From NCBI GenBank assembly GCA_007124075.1, contig SLFV01000197.1:1-11279 (forward strand): DNA of 11,279 bases, read 5' to 3'. This DNA is from Roseimaritima sp. (GTDB lineage: Bacteria; Planctomycetota; Planctomycetia; Pirellulales; Pirellulaceae). Positions 1-6,275 of this stretch are shown here, piece by piece (the first letter of the stretch is position 1; every line of letters starts with the position of its first letter). Under the pieces are notes generated by a model. That model was not told the origin of the DNA, did no database searches, and saw nothing but the letters and a program-made list of their open reading frames with translations. The position numbers were made by a program, and so were the translations under genes.

Positions 1-1713
1 GCTTTCAATTCCCTCGTGAAGTTTTACGATCGCCGAACGGCGATCGTTGGAATTTCTTTCGAAGGCTGCCGATTCTCCAGCAGGCAGGGAGATTCTGGCT
101 TGCCGATTGAGCGCATTGATAACAAACAACGCATCGGCGGGCGATATTAGACCATCGTTATTCGTGTCGAGAAAGAGCGGTGTTTCACTGGCAGGCAAAG
201 AATCGACCTGACGGATGCCGTGACGGTTCAGGAAGTTGATGATCAACAGGGCGTCCAGCGGTGTAACCCTTCCATTGTCGTCCACATCGGCGGGGTGTTG
301 CTGATTGTGCCGTGAGCTTGTGGGGGCTTGGACCGTTAACGCAATCGTGCCGAAACGCACACGTTCTATCGAAACCACTTCGTCACGGAGCACCAATGTC
401 GTTTCAAAAAATTCACCTGCGTCCGGGGGTCCGGCACTAAAGGTAAGCTCACCCGGGTTGGTTGCCGTGACAGGAATTCGCACCAGCAATCCGCTTGTAT
501 CGATTGGCTGCTTGTCAGCCGCCACTGCACCGACGTTTCGGAAAATTCCCGGTTGCGAGAAATCCCCGTTTTGCGTGTTTGGATAGTCCGCCCCGAAAAA
601 GATCGGTCCCGAGAATTCCGCGAGGCCCGACGGGAAATCGATCGAAAAAAAGGCGGAAAACACGCCGCTCGGTTCGTCACGCAAATCACCTGCATAGACA
701 TCCAAAAAGAAACGCTCGCCCGGTGCCGTCTTCGTAATCCGATTCCCATTAATATCAGTGGCAATCAATTCCAGGTCCACCAAGGGCTCACCTTGGGTTG
801 GATCGTCAGGATCAGGATCAGGAGCAACCGCAGAGGTTGTCGATATCAAAATACTATCAATTAGCTTATAGGTTGTTCCTTGAGGGTCCACGGCTGGATT
901 CAAGCCTGCCGCACCGTTGGAATACCAACCGCCCACCAGCACGCGATTGAAGAGGTGGTCATGGGTGTCCCGTATTTCAAGCCCTGACAGCTCTGCCACT
1001 AACACATCGTCTACATACAACTTGACCCAGCCATTCTGTTGGCCTGGATCGTTTAACTGCACCTCCGTCGTCAATTTGTGCCAGACTTCGCGTTGCAAGC
1101 GAAAATCGTCACTCCATGCCGATCCCCACGCCAAGTCAGGGTTTTTCGAGCCGTTGTAGGACAGCGAGAGGAATCGTGTGTCATTGATCCCGGACATGTC
1201 GTGATCATCGTAACCGGGCAGGGCGCGGCCCCACGCCATCACAACCATTTCGAAGTTGACGTTCTCGATTTCGTCGGCACTGTAAATCCGGTGAATCTTT
1301 TGCCCAAATCCGAAGTCGTATTCAGGACTGAAATAGATCAGTTGCTCGGTGCGAAGATAGTCGGTGCCTTCAATCGGTAGGACGGCTTGCCCACGCTCCT
1401 CGTCAAAACGATGGGAAATTTTTAACGCGGCTTGGCCTGATGGGGCCAACGGCGTTTGCACTAGTTCAATGGCATCACTTTCACCGAGGAAGATGAATTC
1501 GTTGCACGGGTGCGATACATTAAATCCGTTGGGTGCCGCGATGTGACGTGACCAGCACTCTTGATCAAAACCTTCGAAGGCAATGATTCGATCACTGGCG
1601 TCACTGGCCATCAACGGAGCAGCCGCCAACAGTTGCTTACTTTCCAGTCTCTCGACCGTTAACTTCCTGCGAGGGCAGCGGGCAGTTGCTTTTCTGACAG
1701 TATTACGCATCAT
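1..1713 (-). CDS. Secreted lyase-like / cohesin-like / dockerin protein (3' end off window)
   Basis: An open frame of 571 codons runs without a stop from an ATG at 1713 to the left edge, so the C-terminus is missing. A GGAGG lies 11 nt before the ATG; a second ATG follows directly. Residues 1-32 are basic and end in LTVERLESKQLLAA, the planctomycete extracellular export motif (Planc_extracel type). Residues about 43-290 look like a polysaccharide-lyase-14-like or LamG-like beta jelly roll, with VQLNDPGQQNGW at 218-229 followed by a VDD strand; this family call is tentative. An acidic Asp-Pro linker (299-305) leads to a cohesin-like beta domain (about 311-461). Two dockerin-type calcium loops follow, DVDDNGRVTPLD at 476-487 and DTNNDGLISPAD at 516-527, each with a hydrophobic helix. 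I infer an extracellular glycan-binding or glycan-cleaving protein. It lies downstream of two secreted propeller enzymes on the same strand but may have its own promoter, being 192 nt away. Confidence 0.85.
   Translation of the reverse strand, partial: MMRNTVRKATARCPRRKLTVERLESKQLLAAAPLMASDASDRIIAFEGFDQECWSRHIAAPNGFNVSHPCNEFIFLGESDAIELVQTPLAPSGQAALKISHRFDEERGQAVLPIEGTDYLRTEQLIYFSPEYDFGFGQKIHRIYSADEIENVNFEMVVMAWGRALPGYDDHDMSGINDTRFLSLSYNGSKNPDLAWGSAWSDDFRLQREVWHKLTTEVQLNDPGQQNGWVKLYVDDVLVAELSGLEIRDTHDHLFNRVLVGGWYSNGAAGLNPAVDPQGTTYKLIDSILISTTSAVAPDPDPDDPTQGEPLVDLELIATDINGNRITKTAPGERFFLDVYAGDLRDEPSGVFSAFFSIDFPSGLAEFSGPIFFGADYPNTQNGDFSQPGIFRNVGAVAADKQPIDTSGLLVRIPVTATNPGELTFSAGPPDAGEFFETTLVLRDEVVSIERVRFGTIALTVQAPTSSRHNQQHPADVDDNGRVTPLDALLIINFLNRHGIRQVDSLPASETPLFLDTNNDGLISPADALFVINALNRQARISLPAGESAAFERNSNDRRSAIVKLHEGIES
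806..823 (-). repeat. Three tandem 6-bp units coding the Asp-Pro linker
   Basis: Plus-strand unit TCAGGA occurs three times in a row. Read on the minus strand it encodes the alternating Asp-Pro linker between the lyase-like and cohesin-like domains of the secreted protein. The unit is a multiple of three, so slippage would change linker length by two residues without a frameshift. Confidence 0.7.
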
Positions 1714-1905
1714 CGAACTCGACGCCTCCAATGTGAAAAACATGCCATGTTATAAGGTGCGATCTGGATAAGTACGCCTTACATTTGCGTGAATTGGTGG
1801 GTGCCGTCTCGCCAGGACGCAAGATCAGTAGGAATCGACCGTGTTCTGCCCAACTGATTTGCTGGCGTTAGCAGCATGACGAACGCCCGCCTAACAGGCG
1901 ATCCC
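1714..1905 (-). promoter_or_regulatory. Intergenic region before the dockerin gene
   Basis: This 192-nt gap has no gene that I can support. On the minus strand it holds TATAAC (1754-1749), about 36 nt before the start codon, as a possible -10 box, but no convincing -35 box at the right distance. A short inverted repeat TAAG-5-CTTA (1769-1781) sits just upstream of it and could be a protein site. Near the end of the previous gene there are two small stem-loops: TGCTG-7-CAGCA at 1860-1876 and CGCCT-3-AGGCG at 1888-1900. A separate promoter for the dockerin gene is plausible but weakly supported. Confidence 0.3.
1888..1900 (-). terminator. Stem-loop 3' of the sialidase-like gene
   Basis: Five nucleotides after the minus-strand stop codon (1906-1908) there is a perfect GC-rich stem, CGCCT with AGGCG and a 3-nt loop. 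No T-run follows, so it is not a standard intrinsic terminator. It may be an mRNA 3' end or a processing or stability structure. Confidence 0.25.
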
Positions 1906-2901
1906 CTAAGGTGCAGTTGGTATTTGCACCTCAGCGAAATAGATATTGGTCTTCCCTTCATGCGAACTGTAGTAGCTGACCCATAGCCGATCCTGATGCC
2001 AGACTAATCCAGGATAACTGGTGTCACCGCCGCTCGGAAGCCTCGCGATTTCTTTCAGTTTGGGTAGTTTCGCGTCAAGCCACCACAATCGCGTGGTCGC
2101 TCCGCCGACGTAATCACGTCCCGCAGCCAGCAGACGACCGTCGGGCAATTGTAGCAAGTGGGGGCCGCCGACACGGTTCCCCAATCCCTGCCATGTCCAT
2201 TCCGTATAGGGGGGAAACGCTTTGCCAAGCATCGCTTCCCCTGGGTCGCGTCTCAGCAAACAGATGGCGGACTGATCCTCCAGAAAAACAATAGCGCTTT
2301 CGTTTGGGTAACCTTCATCAAACAGATTTTCGACTAAAACCTCAAACTTTCTGCCGTCATTGCTTTTATAAAGCCGGGTGGTTTTCGGCCCCGCCGTTGC
2401 GTACCCGATCCCATAAGCAACATCGTTGTGCCACGTAATTCGCCAGATCCAAAAGTCGGGATCGCCGATCTCGACGGGGTCACTCCAGTTTTCTCCATCA
2501 TCGGAAAACCAAACCAACGATTGATGGCGAATATCCGACGGCGGATGGAGCGCCGAGGCACCGGCCAGCATCAGCTTGCCCTGCGGCGTGACCGTGATCT
2601 TCGCATCACGGAGGTCGCCGTTCTCAGACCTGATCAACGCGGCGGAACGCCATGTCTTTGCATCGTCCGACTGCAACACTCGCAAGGCACCATCGGGCGA
2701 GACATGCCCCTTGCCTTCACGGAACACGCAATACCAACGGTCCTTAAACCGTGTCAGGTCGGTGAACGCATTGTGTTTTCCCTGGTCCCAGATCTTCCAG
2801 ACCTCAAGATCCACGGCCTCTACCCGCGGACCTCCGCAGACCAAGGCAAACACAAAGACAAAGACAAAGAACCGGAAAGCATGCGCATAATGGACAGTCA
2901 T
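1906..2901 (-). CDS. Secreted Asp-box beta-propeller, sialidase superfamily
   Basis: A 331-residue exported protein. I chose the ATG at 2901 because GAAAGG lies 6 nt upstream and it puts a clean signal peptide at the N-terminus (an Arg, then a Phe/Val-rich core at about 11-20, a probable Ala-containing cleavage site near 29). An upstream in-frame ATG at 2946 would add 15 residues before the signal. Three degenerate Asp boxes are visible: SDDAKTW (78-84), SDDGENW (133-139) and SNDGRKF (180-186). These mark a BNR/sialidase-fold propeller. Candidate active-site residues for that fold are Arg61 in FREG, Glu201 in NESAI, Arg217/218 in LLRRD and Tyr310/311. The family includes exo-sialidases but also unrelated hydrolases and lyases, so the substrate is open. 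It follows the glycosidase-like gene by 100 nt on the same strand and is probably part of the same degradative set, acting in the periplasm or outside. Confidence 0.8.
   Translation of the reverse strand: MTVHYAHAFRFFVFVFVFALVCGGPRVEAVDLEVWKIWDQGKHNAFTDLTRFKDRWYCVFREGKGHVSPDGALRVLQSDDAKTWRSAALIRSENGDLRDAKITVTPQGKLMLAGASALHPPSDIRHQSLVWFSDDGENWSDPVEIGDPDFWIWRITWHNDVAYGIGYATAGPKTTRLYKSNDGRKFEVLVENLFDEGYPNESAIVFLEDQSAICLLRRDPGEAMLGKAFPPYTEWTWQGLGNRVGGPHLLQLPDGRLLAAGRDYVGGATTRLWWLDAKLPKLKEIARLPSGGDTSYPGLVWHQDRLWVSYYSSHEGKTNIYFAEVQIPTAP
2852..2869 (-). repeat. Hexanucleotide tandem repeat in a signal-peptide core
   Basis: Plus-strand unit ACAAAG is repeated three times perfectly, with a degenerate extra copy on the low-coordinate side. 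On the coding strand it gives alternating Phe-Val codons, the hydrophobic core of the signal peptide of the sialidase-like protein. Unit gain or loss keeps frame and changes the core by two residues. Confidence 0.75.
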
Positions 2902-2978
2902 AGAATACCTTTCTTGTAGTTTCCCAATTGTTGCACAGCACCCCAAGCCAAAAACGTGTCAAGTGGCTTTGAACGGGC

Positions 2979-3000
2979 CCGCAGCTAAAAAAGCTGTCGG
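2979..3000 (-). terminator. Hairpin directly 3' of the propeller glycosidase gene
   Basis: Starting one base after the minus-strand stop (3002-3004) is the stem CCG-CAGCT paired with AGCTG-CGG, with one bulged base and a 5-nt A/T loop. In the transcript the loop is U-rich but no T-run follows the stem, so it fits a processing, attenuation or mRNA 3'-stability element better than a strong intrinsic terminator. It separates this gene from the sialidase-like gene and may set their relative expression. Confidence 0.35.
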
Positions 3001-3001
3001 C

Positions 3002-4468
3002 TCACTTTTGAAACCGCAGCGCGTAGACATCCGCATCCTTCATTACTAGTCGCAGACGTACCGGTTGCTGAGCCAATCGGCTGACGTCTGCACCGTGCTT
3101 CCAACGAACTTCTCGTTCGATCTCGTTCCCGATCAGTTCGACCGTGTCGTCCAGTGTGAAACCTGGCAATGGCGTGCCTTCCGCGTCTTGGATTTCGACC
3201 CGAATTCCACCCGCCGCCGACGTCGCAAAGTTTAGCACCAGCCGGTCGCCATCGAATCGTATTGATTTGGTAACCAATTCGCCGCCCTCATATGCCGCGC
3301 GAACGGATGCAAAACCGTCCAACCGTAATGAGTAACGCTGCAAGCGGGCTGTCGGTTGGCCGTAGTGCTGATTCACGTATAAAGACATTTCGGTCGGCCC
3401 GGTCTGCACTAGATTCAAAGCGGGATAGTTTGTTCGCGATACCCAATTCTCTAGTCCGATTCCTGGCCGGATGAATGCGCCTGAGAATGTCCGGTCATAA
3501 TGATGACCGCCACGAGATGTCATGAAGACCGCATCCGAAGTGTCCTTGAAATAGTTGGGATGGACGTTCACCGCCTCGGCCTGCTCGGCAGAAATCACCT
3601 GCCGCCCAGGGAAAAAACGCGCGGCCGTTGCGATGTAAATATGCGGGGCGCGAAAGTAAGCCTGGGTCTGATTCGTATAAAGATGATGACTCGGTTTGCT
3701 GGTATCGGTGTCGCTGTACGTCATCATTGTCGGTTCGGTCCAATGAACGAAATCGACTGACGTCGTCCTCGCGATTGCCCGAATGCGGTCGGGAGCCTTG
3801 CGATAGTAGAGCACGTATTGCTGTTCCGACTCTGACCAGAAAGCGAGGTTCTGCGAGTCAAATACCCAGCCACTGTCTTTGAAAATCGGATCTTCTGTTA
3901 GTTTTTCCCAGTGGACTCCGTCGGCGGACGTGTAGGCAACTAAACCGCTGCGAGAGACTCCGCCGATGGCCTTGAAGCGTTGCGCCGGATCAGCAGACGG
4001 ATTACGATCGATGAAGGGACAAAAGTTATGGGTTACCGGAGCCGCGTCAGCCAGAATAACATTATTTTGACGCGTCCCATCGACTTCAAACAGGCCTAGA
4101 TCAGGCTTAGACCAAGTCAAGCCGTCCTTCGATTCGGCATAACATGTGACCTCGCGACTGTTTCCGTCACTACCTGCGGTCGGCACACCTCGATAGTAAA
4201 GACGGTAGAGGCCGTCATCATGAAGGACGGTCGCATATCCAGAAAAACGACCCTCCCACGGTTGATCGAACTTCAAAACGGGTCCTTCATCACGCGGTTC
4301 ATGCAGAACCAATTGCACGTTTTCAAGCTTGTCGATCAAGTGATGATCGACAAACAGCTCCCGCCGCATCCCCAGTTCGATTGGCTCGGCAGCACCAGTC
4401 GGAACGCTTGCAAGCAGCCCCTCAGCAAGCATCATGATAATCAACGAAAAAATCTGATGTACACGCAT
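3002..4468 (-). CDS. Secreted five-bladed beta-propeller, glycosidase-like (GH43/GH32-like)
   Basis: A 488-residue exported protein. I prefer the ATG at 4468, with GAGAAG 7 nt upstream; an in-frame ATG at 4513 (AAGAAG upstream) would add 15 residues in front of the signal peptide. Residues 1-27 form a Sec signal peptide ending near GAAEP. Residues about 35-390 show the repeated WxGRFSGY, LYRLYYRG, ESKDGLTWS, SADGVHWEKL and QYVLYYRK patterns of a GH32/GH43-type propeller common in planctomycete genomes, where it is often left as hypothetical. Acidic candidates near blade starts are Asp41, Asp68 and Asp204, but I cannot assign a catalytic set. Residues about 391-488 form a C-terminal beta-sandwich ending in a VRLRLVMKDADVYALRF strand, as in GH32-like enzymes. 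The gene lies 63 nt after the GntR regulator gene on the same strand, so co-transcription is likely. Inferred job: extracellular or periplasmic sugar release; substrate unknown. Confidence 0.8.
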   Translation of the reverse strand: MRVHQIFSLIIMMLAEGLLASVPTGAAEPIELGMRRELFVDHHLIDKLENVQLVLHEPRDEGPVLKFDQPWEGRFSGYATVLHDDGLYRLYYRGVPTAGSDGNSREVTCYAESKDGLTWSKPDLGLFEVDGTRQNNVILADAAPVTHNFCPFIDRNPSADPAQRFKAIGGVSRSGLVAYTSADGVHWEKLTEDPIFKDSGWVFDSQNLAFWSESEQQYVLYYRKAPDRIRAIARTTSVDFVHWTEPTMMTYSDTDTSKPSHHLYTNQTQAYFRAPHIYIATAARFFPGRQVISAEQAEAVNVHPNYFKDTSDAVFMTSRGGHHYDRTFSGAFIRPGIGLENWVSRTNYPALNLVQTGPTEMSLYVNQHYGQPTARLQRYSLRLDGFASVRAAYEGGELVTKSIRFDGDRLVLNFATSAAGGIRVEIQDAEGTPLPGFTLDDTVELIGNEIEREVRWKHGADVSRLAQQPVRLRLVMKDADVYALRFQK

Positions 4469-4531
4469 GACAAAGCTTCTCGCTTTGGGGGAATGAAATC
4501 GTAGGGATAACATTTTTGAAATCTTCTTTGC

Positions 4532-5287
4532 CTAATTGTTTAAAACATCCTCGGTCGTATCGCTACCATCAATAACGTTGTCGCTGTGGATGTCGCCGGT
4601 TACCTTCATCGCCGATCGAATTTGCACACGAACCATTGCCCGGGCTCGCTCAACATCGCGCTCGCGGATCGCATGAAACAGCTCTCGATGTTCCCAAACG
4701 ATACGGTCTGCGGTCGCGGGTGTCGCTTCACAACGCGGTGCCAATTGAAAAAATTGCACCAACACTTGCTGCATTCCGGCAATCAGTCGCGAGCCGGTCA
4801 TTTGTAAAATCTGGGAGTGGAACGCAACGTCCAACTCGACGGCGCGTTGCGATCGCATATCCTCCTGTAACACCTGCTCCAACTCCTGCTCGACCTTGCC
4901 GAGCGCTTCGATCTGCGGAGCCGTGGCGGACCGAACGGCCAGTTCAATCGCGCCAACTTCTAAGGCATAACGAAGTTGTCCAAGATCTCGCCAATCTTCG
5001 GGCGAGGCGATTAGCGACGGCAAACTTTTTGAAAACAGCAACAAGGGATCGGGGTGACGAACAACCAGCCCCTTTCGTTTGCGTCCCTCAAGGATCCCCA
5101 AAGCTTGCAAGCGACTGATCGCTTCGCGCGCGACCGTTCGCGAGGCACCATATTCCTCCGCGAGTTGCGCCTCCGTCATGAAAAAAGTCCCATCGGGTAC
5201 CTGCTCGCGTTGAATCCGCTCGCGAATCTTCCGGGCTAGCTGCCTCGACTTAGAAATGACGGGTGAACGGCCTCGCTTTGCGCTCAT
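4532..5287 (-). CDS. GntR-family transcription regulator, FadR/FCD subfamily
   Basis: A 251-residue DNA-binding regulator. GAGGA sits 7 nt before the ATG. Residues about 14-78 are the winged helix-turn-helix, with the recognition-helix signature GASRTVAREAISRLQALGIL (47-66) and the wing Gly73. Residues about 100-230 are the all-helical FCD ligand domain. The usual FCD metal ligands are seen at Asp153 and His157 (ELDVAFH) and His200 (WEH), but the fourth position, normally His in the last helix, is Gln222. FCD regulators usually sense carboxylates such as sugar acids, hydroxy acids or keto acids. The gene faces the SDR/symporter/amidohydrolase/PLP gene set across 144 bp and precedes the secreted enzymes on its own strand, the classic place for a local repressor of both arms. 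Control of both arms is inference. Confidence 0.92.
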   Translation of the reverse strand: MSAKRGRSPVISKSRQLARKIRERIQREQVPDGTFFMTEAQLAEEYGASRTVAREAISRLQALGILEGRKRKGLVVRHPDPLLLFSKSLPSLIASPEDWRDLGQLRYALEVGAIELAVRSATAPQIEALGKVEQELEQVLQEDMRSQRAVELDVAFHSQILQMTGSRLIAGMQQVLVQFFQLAPRCEATPATADRIVWEHRELFHAIRERDVERARAMVRVQIRSAMKVTGDIHSDNVIDGSDTTEDVLNN

Positions 5288-5308
5288 TTATTTTTCCTCG
5301 ATCGCCCC

Positions 5309-5338
5309 ATCCTACTATCATGATGACCGGGCTGTCAA
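5309..5338 (-). promoter_or_regulatory. Sigma70-like promoter of the GntR regulator gene
   Basis: On the minus strand there is a perfect -35 box TTGACA (5338-5333), an 18-nt spacer and a -10 box TAGGAT (5314-5309, 4 of 6 to consensus). The ATG at 5287 lies 21 nt after the -10 box, giving a short leader that includes the GAGGA ribosome site. The spacer contains the palindrome ATCATGAT, so a regulator bound there would block polymerase. Confidence 0.5.
5317..5324. promoter_or_regulatory. Palindrome ATCATGAT, candidate operator
   Basis: A perfect 8-bp palindrome lies between the -35 and -10 boxes of the GntR-family promoter. Its place suggests autorepression. Symmetry does not extend beyond 8 bp, so it may be only the core of a site or chance. 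Confidence 0.35.
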
Positions 5339-5340
5339 TA

Positions 5341-5351
5341 AAATAGTATTT
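5341..5351. promoter_or_regulatory. AT-rich inverted repeat AAATA-G-TATTT
   Basis: A perfect 5+1+5 inverted repeat lies directly upstream of the TTGACA box of the regulator gene and about 80 bp before the SDR start. It could be a second operator or part of the SDR-arm promoter. Short AT-rich repeats also arise by chance. Confidence 0.3.
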
Positions 5352-5353
5352 AT

Positions 5354-5367
5354 CGCCTCATCAGGCG
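5354..5367. promoter_or_regulatory. Small hairpin or operator CGCCT-4-AGGCG
   Basis: A perfect 5-bp GC-rich stem with a 4-nt loop lies 64 nt before the SDR start. It could be a regulator site or a structure in the SDR leader if transcription starts upstream of it. The same stem halves occur at 1888-1900. Confidence 0.25.
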
Positions 5368-5431
5368 CATGGAAAGTCGCCCGTGATCCCAGCACCCATG
5401 AAGCAGACGCTGTTTGCCTTGAGGAGAGCCT

Positions 5432-6232
5432 ATGCCGGCTGATGAACCGACCGTTGCTCAATTGTTTGACTTGAAGGGAAAGGTTGCGCTAGTAACTGGG
5501 GGAACCGGTTACCTGGGCGCAGCGATGGCTCGAGCCCTAGCCGAAGCCGGTGCACGCGTGGTGATTTCTAGTCGCGACCAGGCCACTGCGGAGGAAGCCG
5601 CCGCTGCACTGCCGCCGGTTAGAACAGGATCCCATCACGGTGTCCAACTGAACCACATGGACGAACCGTCTTTGGAAGCGGGGTTCGCGGCGGCGATCCA
5701 ACAAGCGGGGCAGGTTGATGTACTGGTCAATAACGGGCACGAACCGCTGGGAGAAGATTGGGCAACGGTGACCGGCCAACAGTTTACGCGTCAGTTGGCG
5801 AATGCGACCGGGTATTTCTTGTTAGCGCGCTTAATGCGAAATCATATTGCCCAGCGACGGGCTTCCGGAAGTGTGATTCTTGTTGGATCGATGTATGGAA
5901 CCGTCGGCTCCTATCCGGAGACGTATGCCGGGATCTGTGCGTCCAGCCCGGTCGCTTACCAGACGCTGAAAGGAAGTCTTATACAAATGGCCCGTCACTT
6001 GGCCGTCTATTGGGCGGACGATCATGTGCGTGTGAATTGCCTCAGTCCTGGACCGTTTCCGCAACCCCTCGCGCCCCCAGATTTGGTCAACCGTTTGAGA
6101 CAGAAAAGCCCGATGCAACGCATGGGAGAACCGCACGAGTTGAAGGGAGCGGTCGTGTTTCTCGCTTCCAATGCCAGTAGTTATGTGAACGGCCATAACC
6201 TACTGATCGATGGTGGTTGGTCCGCATGGTAA
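5432..6232 (+). CDS. SDR-family NAD(P)-dependent oxidoreductase
   Basis: A 266-residue cytoplasmic short-chain dehydrogenase of classical length. GAGGAG 5 nt upstream fixes the start. The Rossmann glycine motif is TGGTGYLG (22-29), with spacing TGxxGxxG rather than the TGxxxGxG usual in classical SDRs. The NNAG motif is reduced to NNG (100-102). The catalytic tetrad is complete: Asn124, Ser153, Tyr176 and Lys180 (YQTLK). Arg48 at the end of the second strand suggests NADP(H), but this is not decisive. The N-terminus LFDLKGKVALVTGGTGYLG recalls sugar-acid SDRs of the gluconate-5-dehydrogenase or D-mannonate-oxidoreductase type, which fits an FCD regulator next door. It is the first gene of the rightward arm, 43 nt before the symporter. 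Inferred role: redox step on a sugar acid or its keto form; exact substrate unknown. Confidence 0.85.
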   Translation: MPADEPTVAQLFDLKGKVALVTGGTGYLGAAMARALAEAGARVVISSRDQATAEEAAAALPPVRTGSHHGVQLNHMDEPSLEAGFAAAIQQAGQVDVLVNNGHEPLGEDWATVTGQQFTRQLANATGYFLLARLMRNHIAQRRASGSVILVGSMYGTVGSYPETYAGICASSPVAYQTLKGSLIQMARHLAVYWADDHVRVNCLSPGPFPQPLAPPDLVNRLRQKSPMQRMGEPHELKGAVVFLASNASSYVNGHNLLIDGGWSAW

Positions 6233-6275
6233 AGATGTTAGCACCACCGATGGCCGCGGTAGTTGAAAGAGACCG

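Larger units (their letters stand above)
5288..5431. promoter_or_regulatory. Divergent regulatory region between the GntR regulator and SDR genes
   Basis: This 144-bp gap separates two divergent genes. It contains a good minus-strand promoter match, an 8-bp palindrome, an 11-bp inverted repeat and a short hairpin, each listed separately. In addition TACTAT (5313-5318) and ATAGTA (5343-5348) form a 6-bp inverted pair centred 30 bp apart, about three helical turns, which would suit two regulator dimers on one DNA face. No textbook FadR-type TnGTnnnACnA site is obvious. The plus-strand promoter for the SDR arm is not clear by eye. Confidence 0.6.

Noticed and set aside
366..764. Minus-strand open frame of 132 codons inside the dockerin gene
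   Set aside because: It is in another frame from the long 571-codon frame on the same strand, which carries export, cohesin-like and dockerin motifs.
2428..2919. Plus-strand open frame of 163 codons antisense to the sialidase-like gene
   Set aside because: It lies opposite a gene with clear Asp-box motifs and a signal peptide, has no recognisable domain, and its composition looks like a shadow of the other strand.
4636..5118. Plus-strand open frame of 160 codons opposite the GntR regulator
   Set aside because: The minus strand encodes an unmistakable GntR/FCD protein; the plus frame has no domain features and no ribosome site.
1888..5367. Shared stem CGCCT/AGGCG at 1888-1900 and 5354-5367 as a common regulatory repeat
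   Set aside because: Only five bases per arm are shared, loops and flanks differ, and such short GC stems are expected by chance in this base composition.
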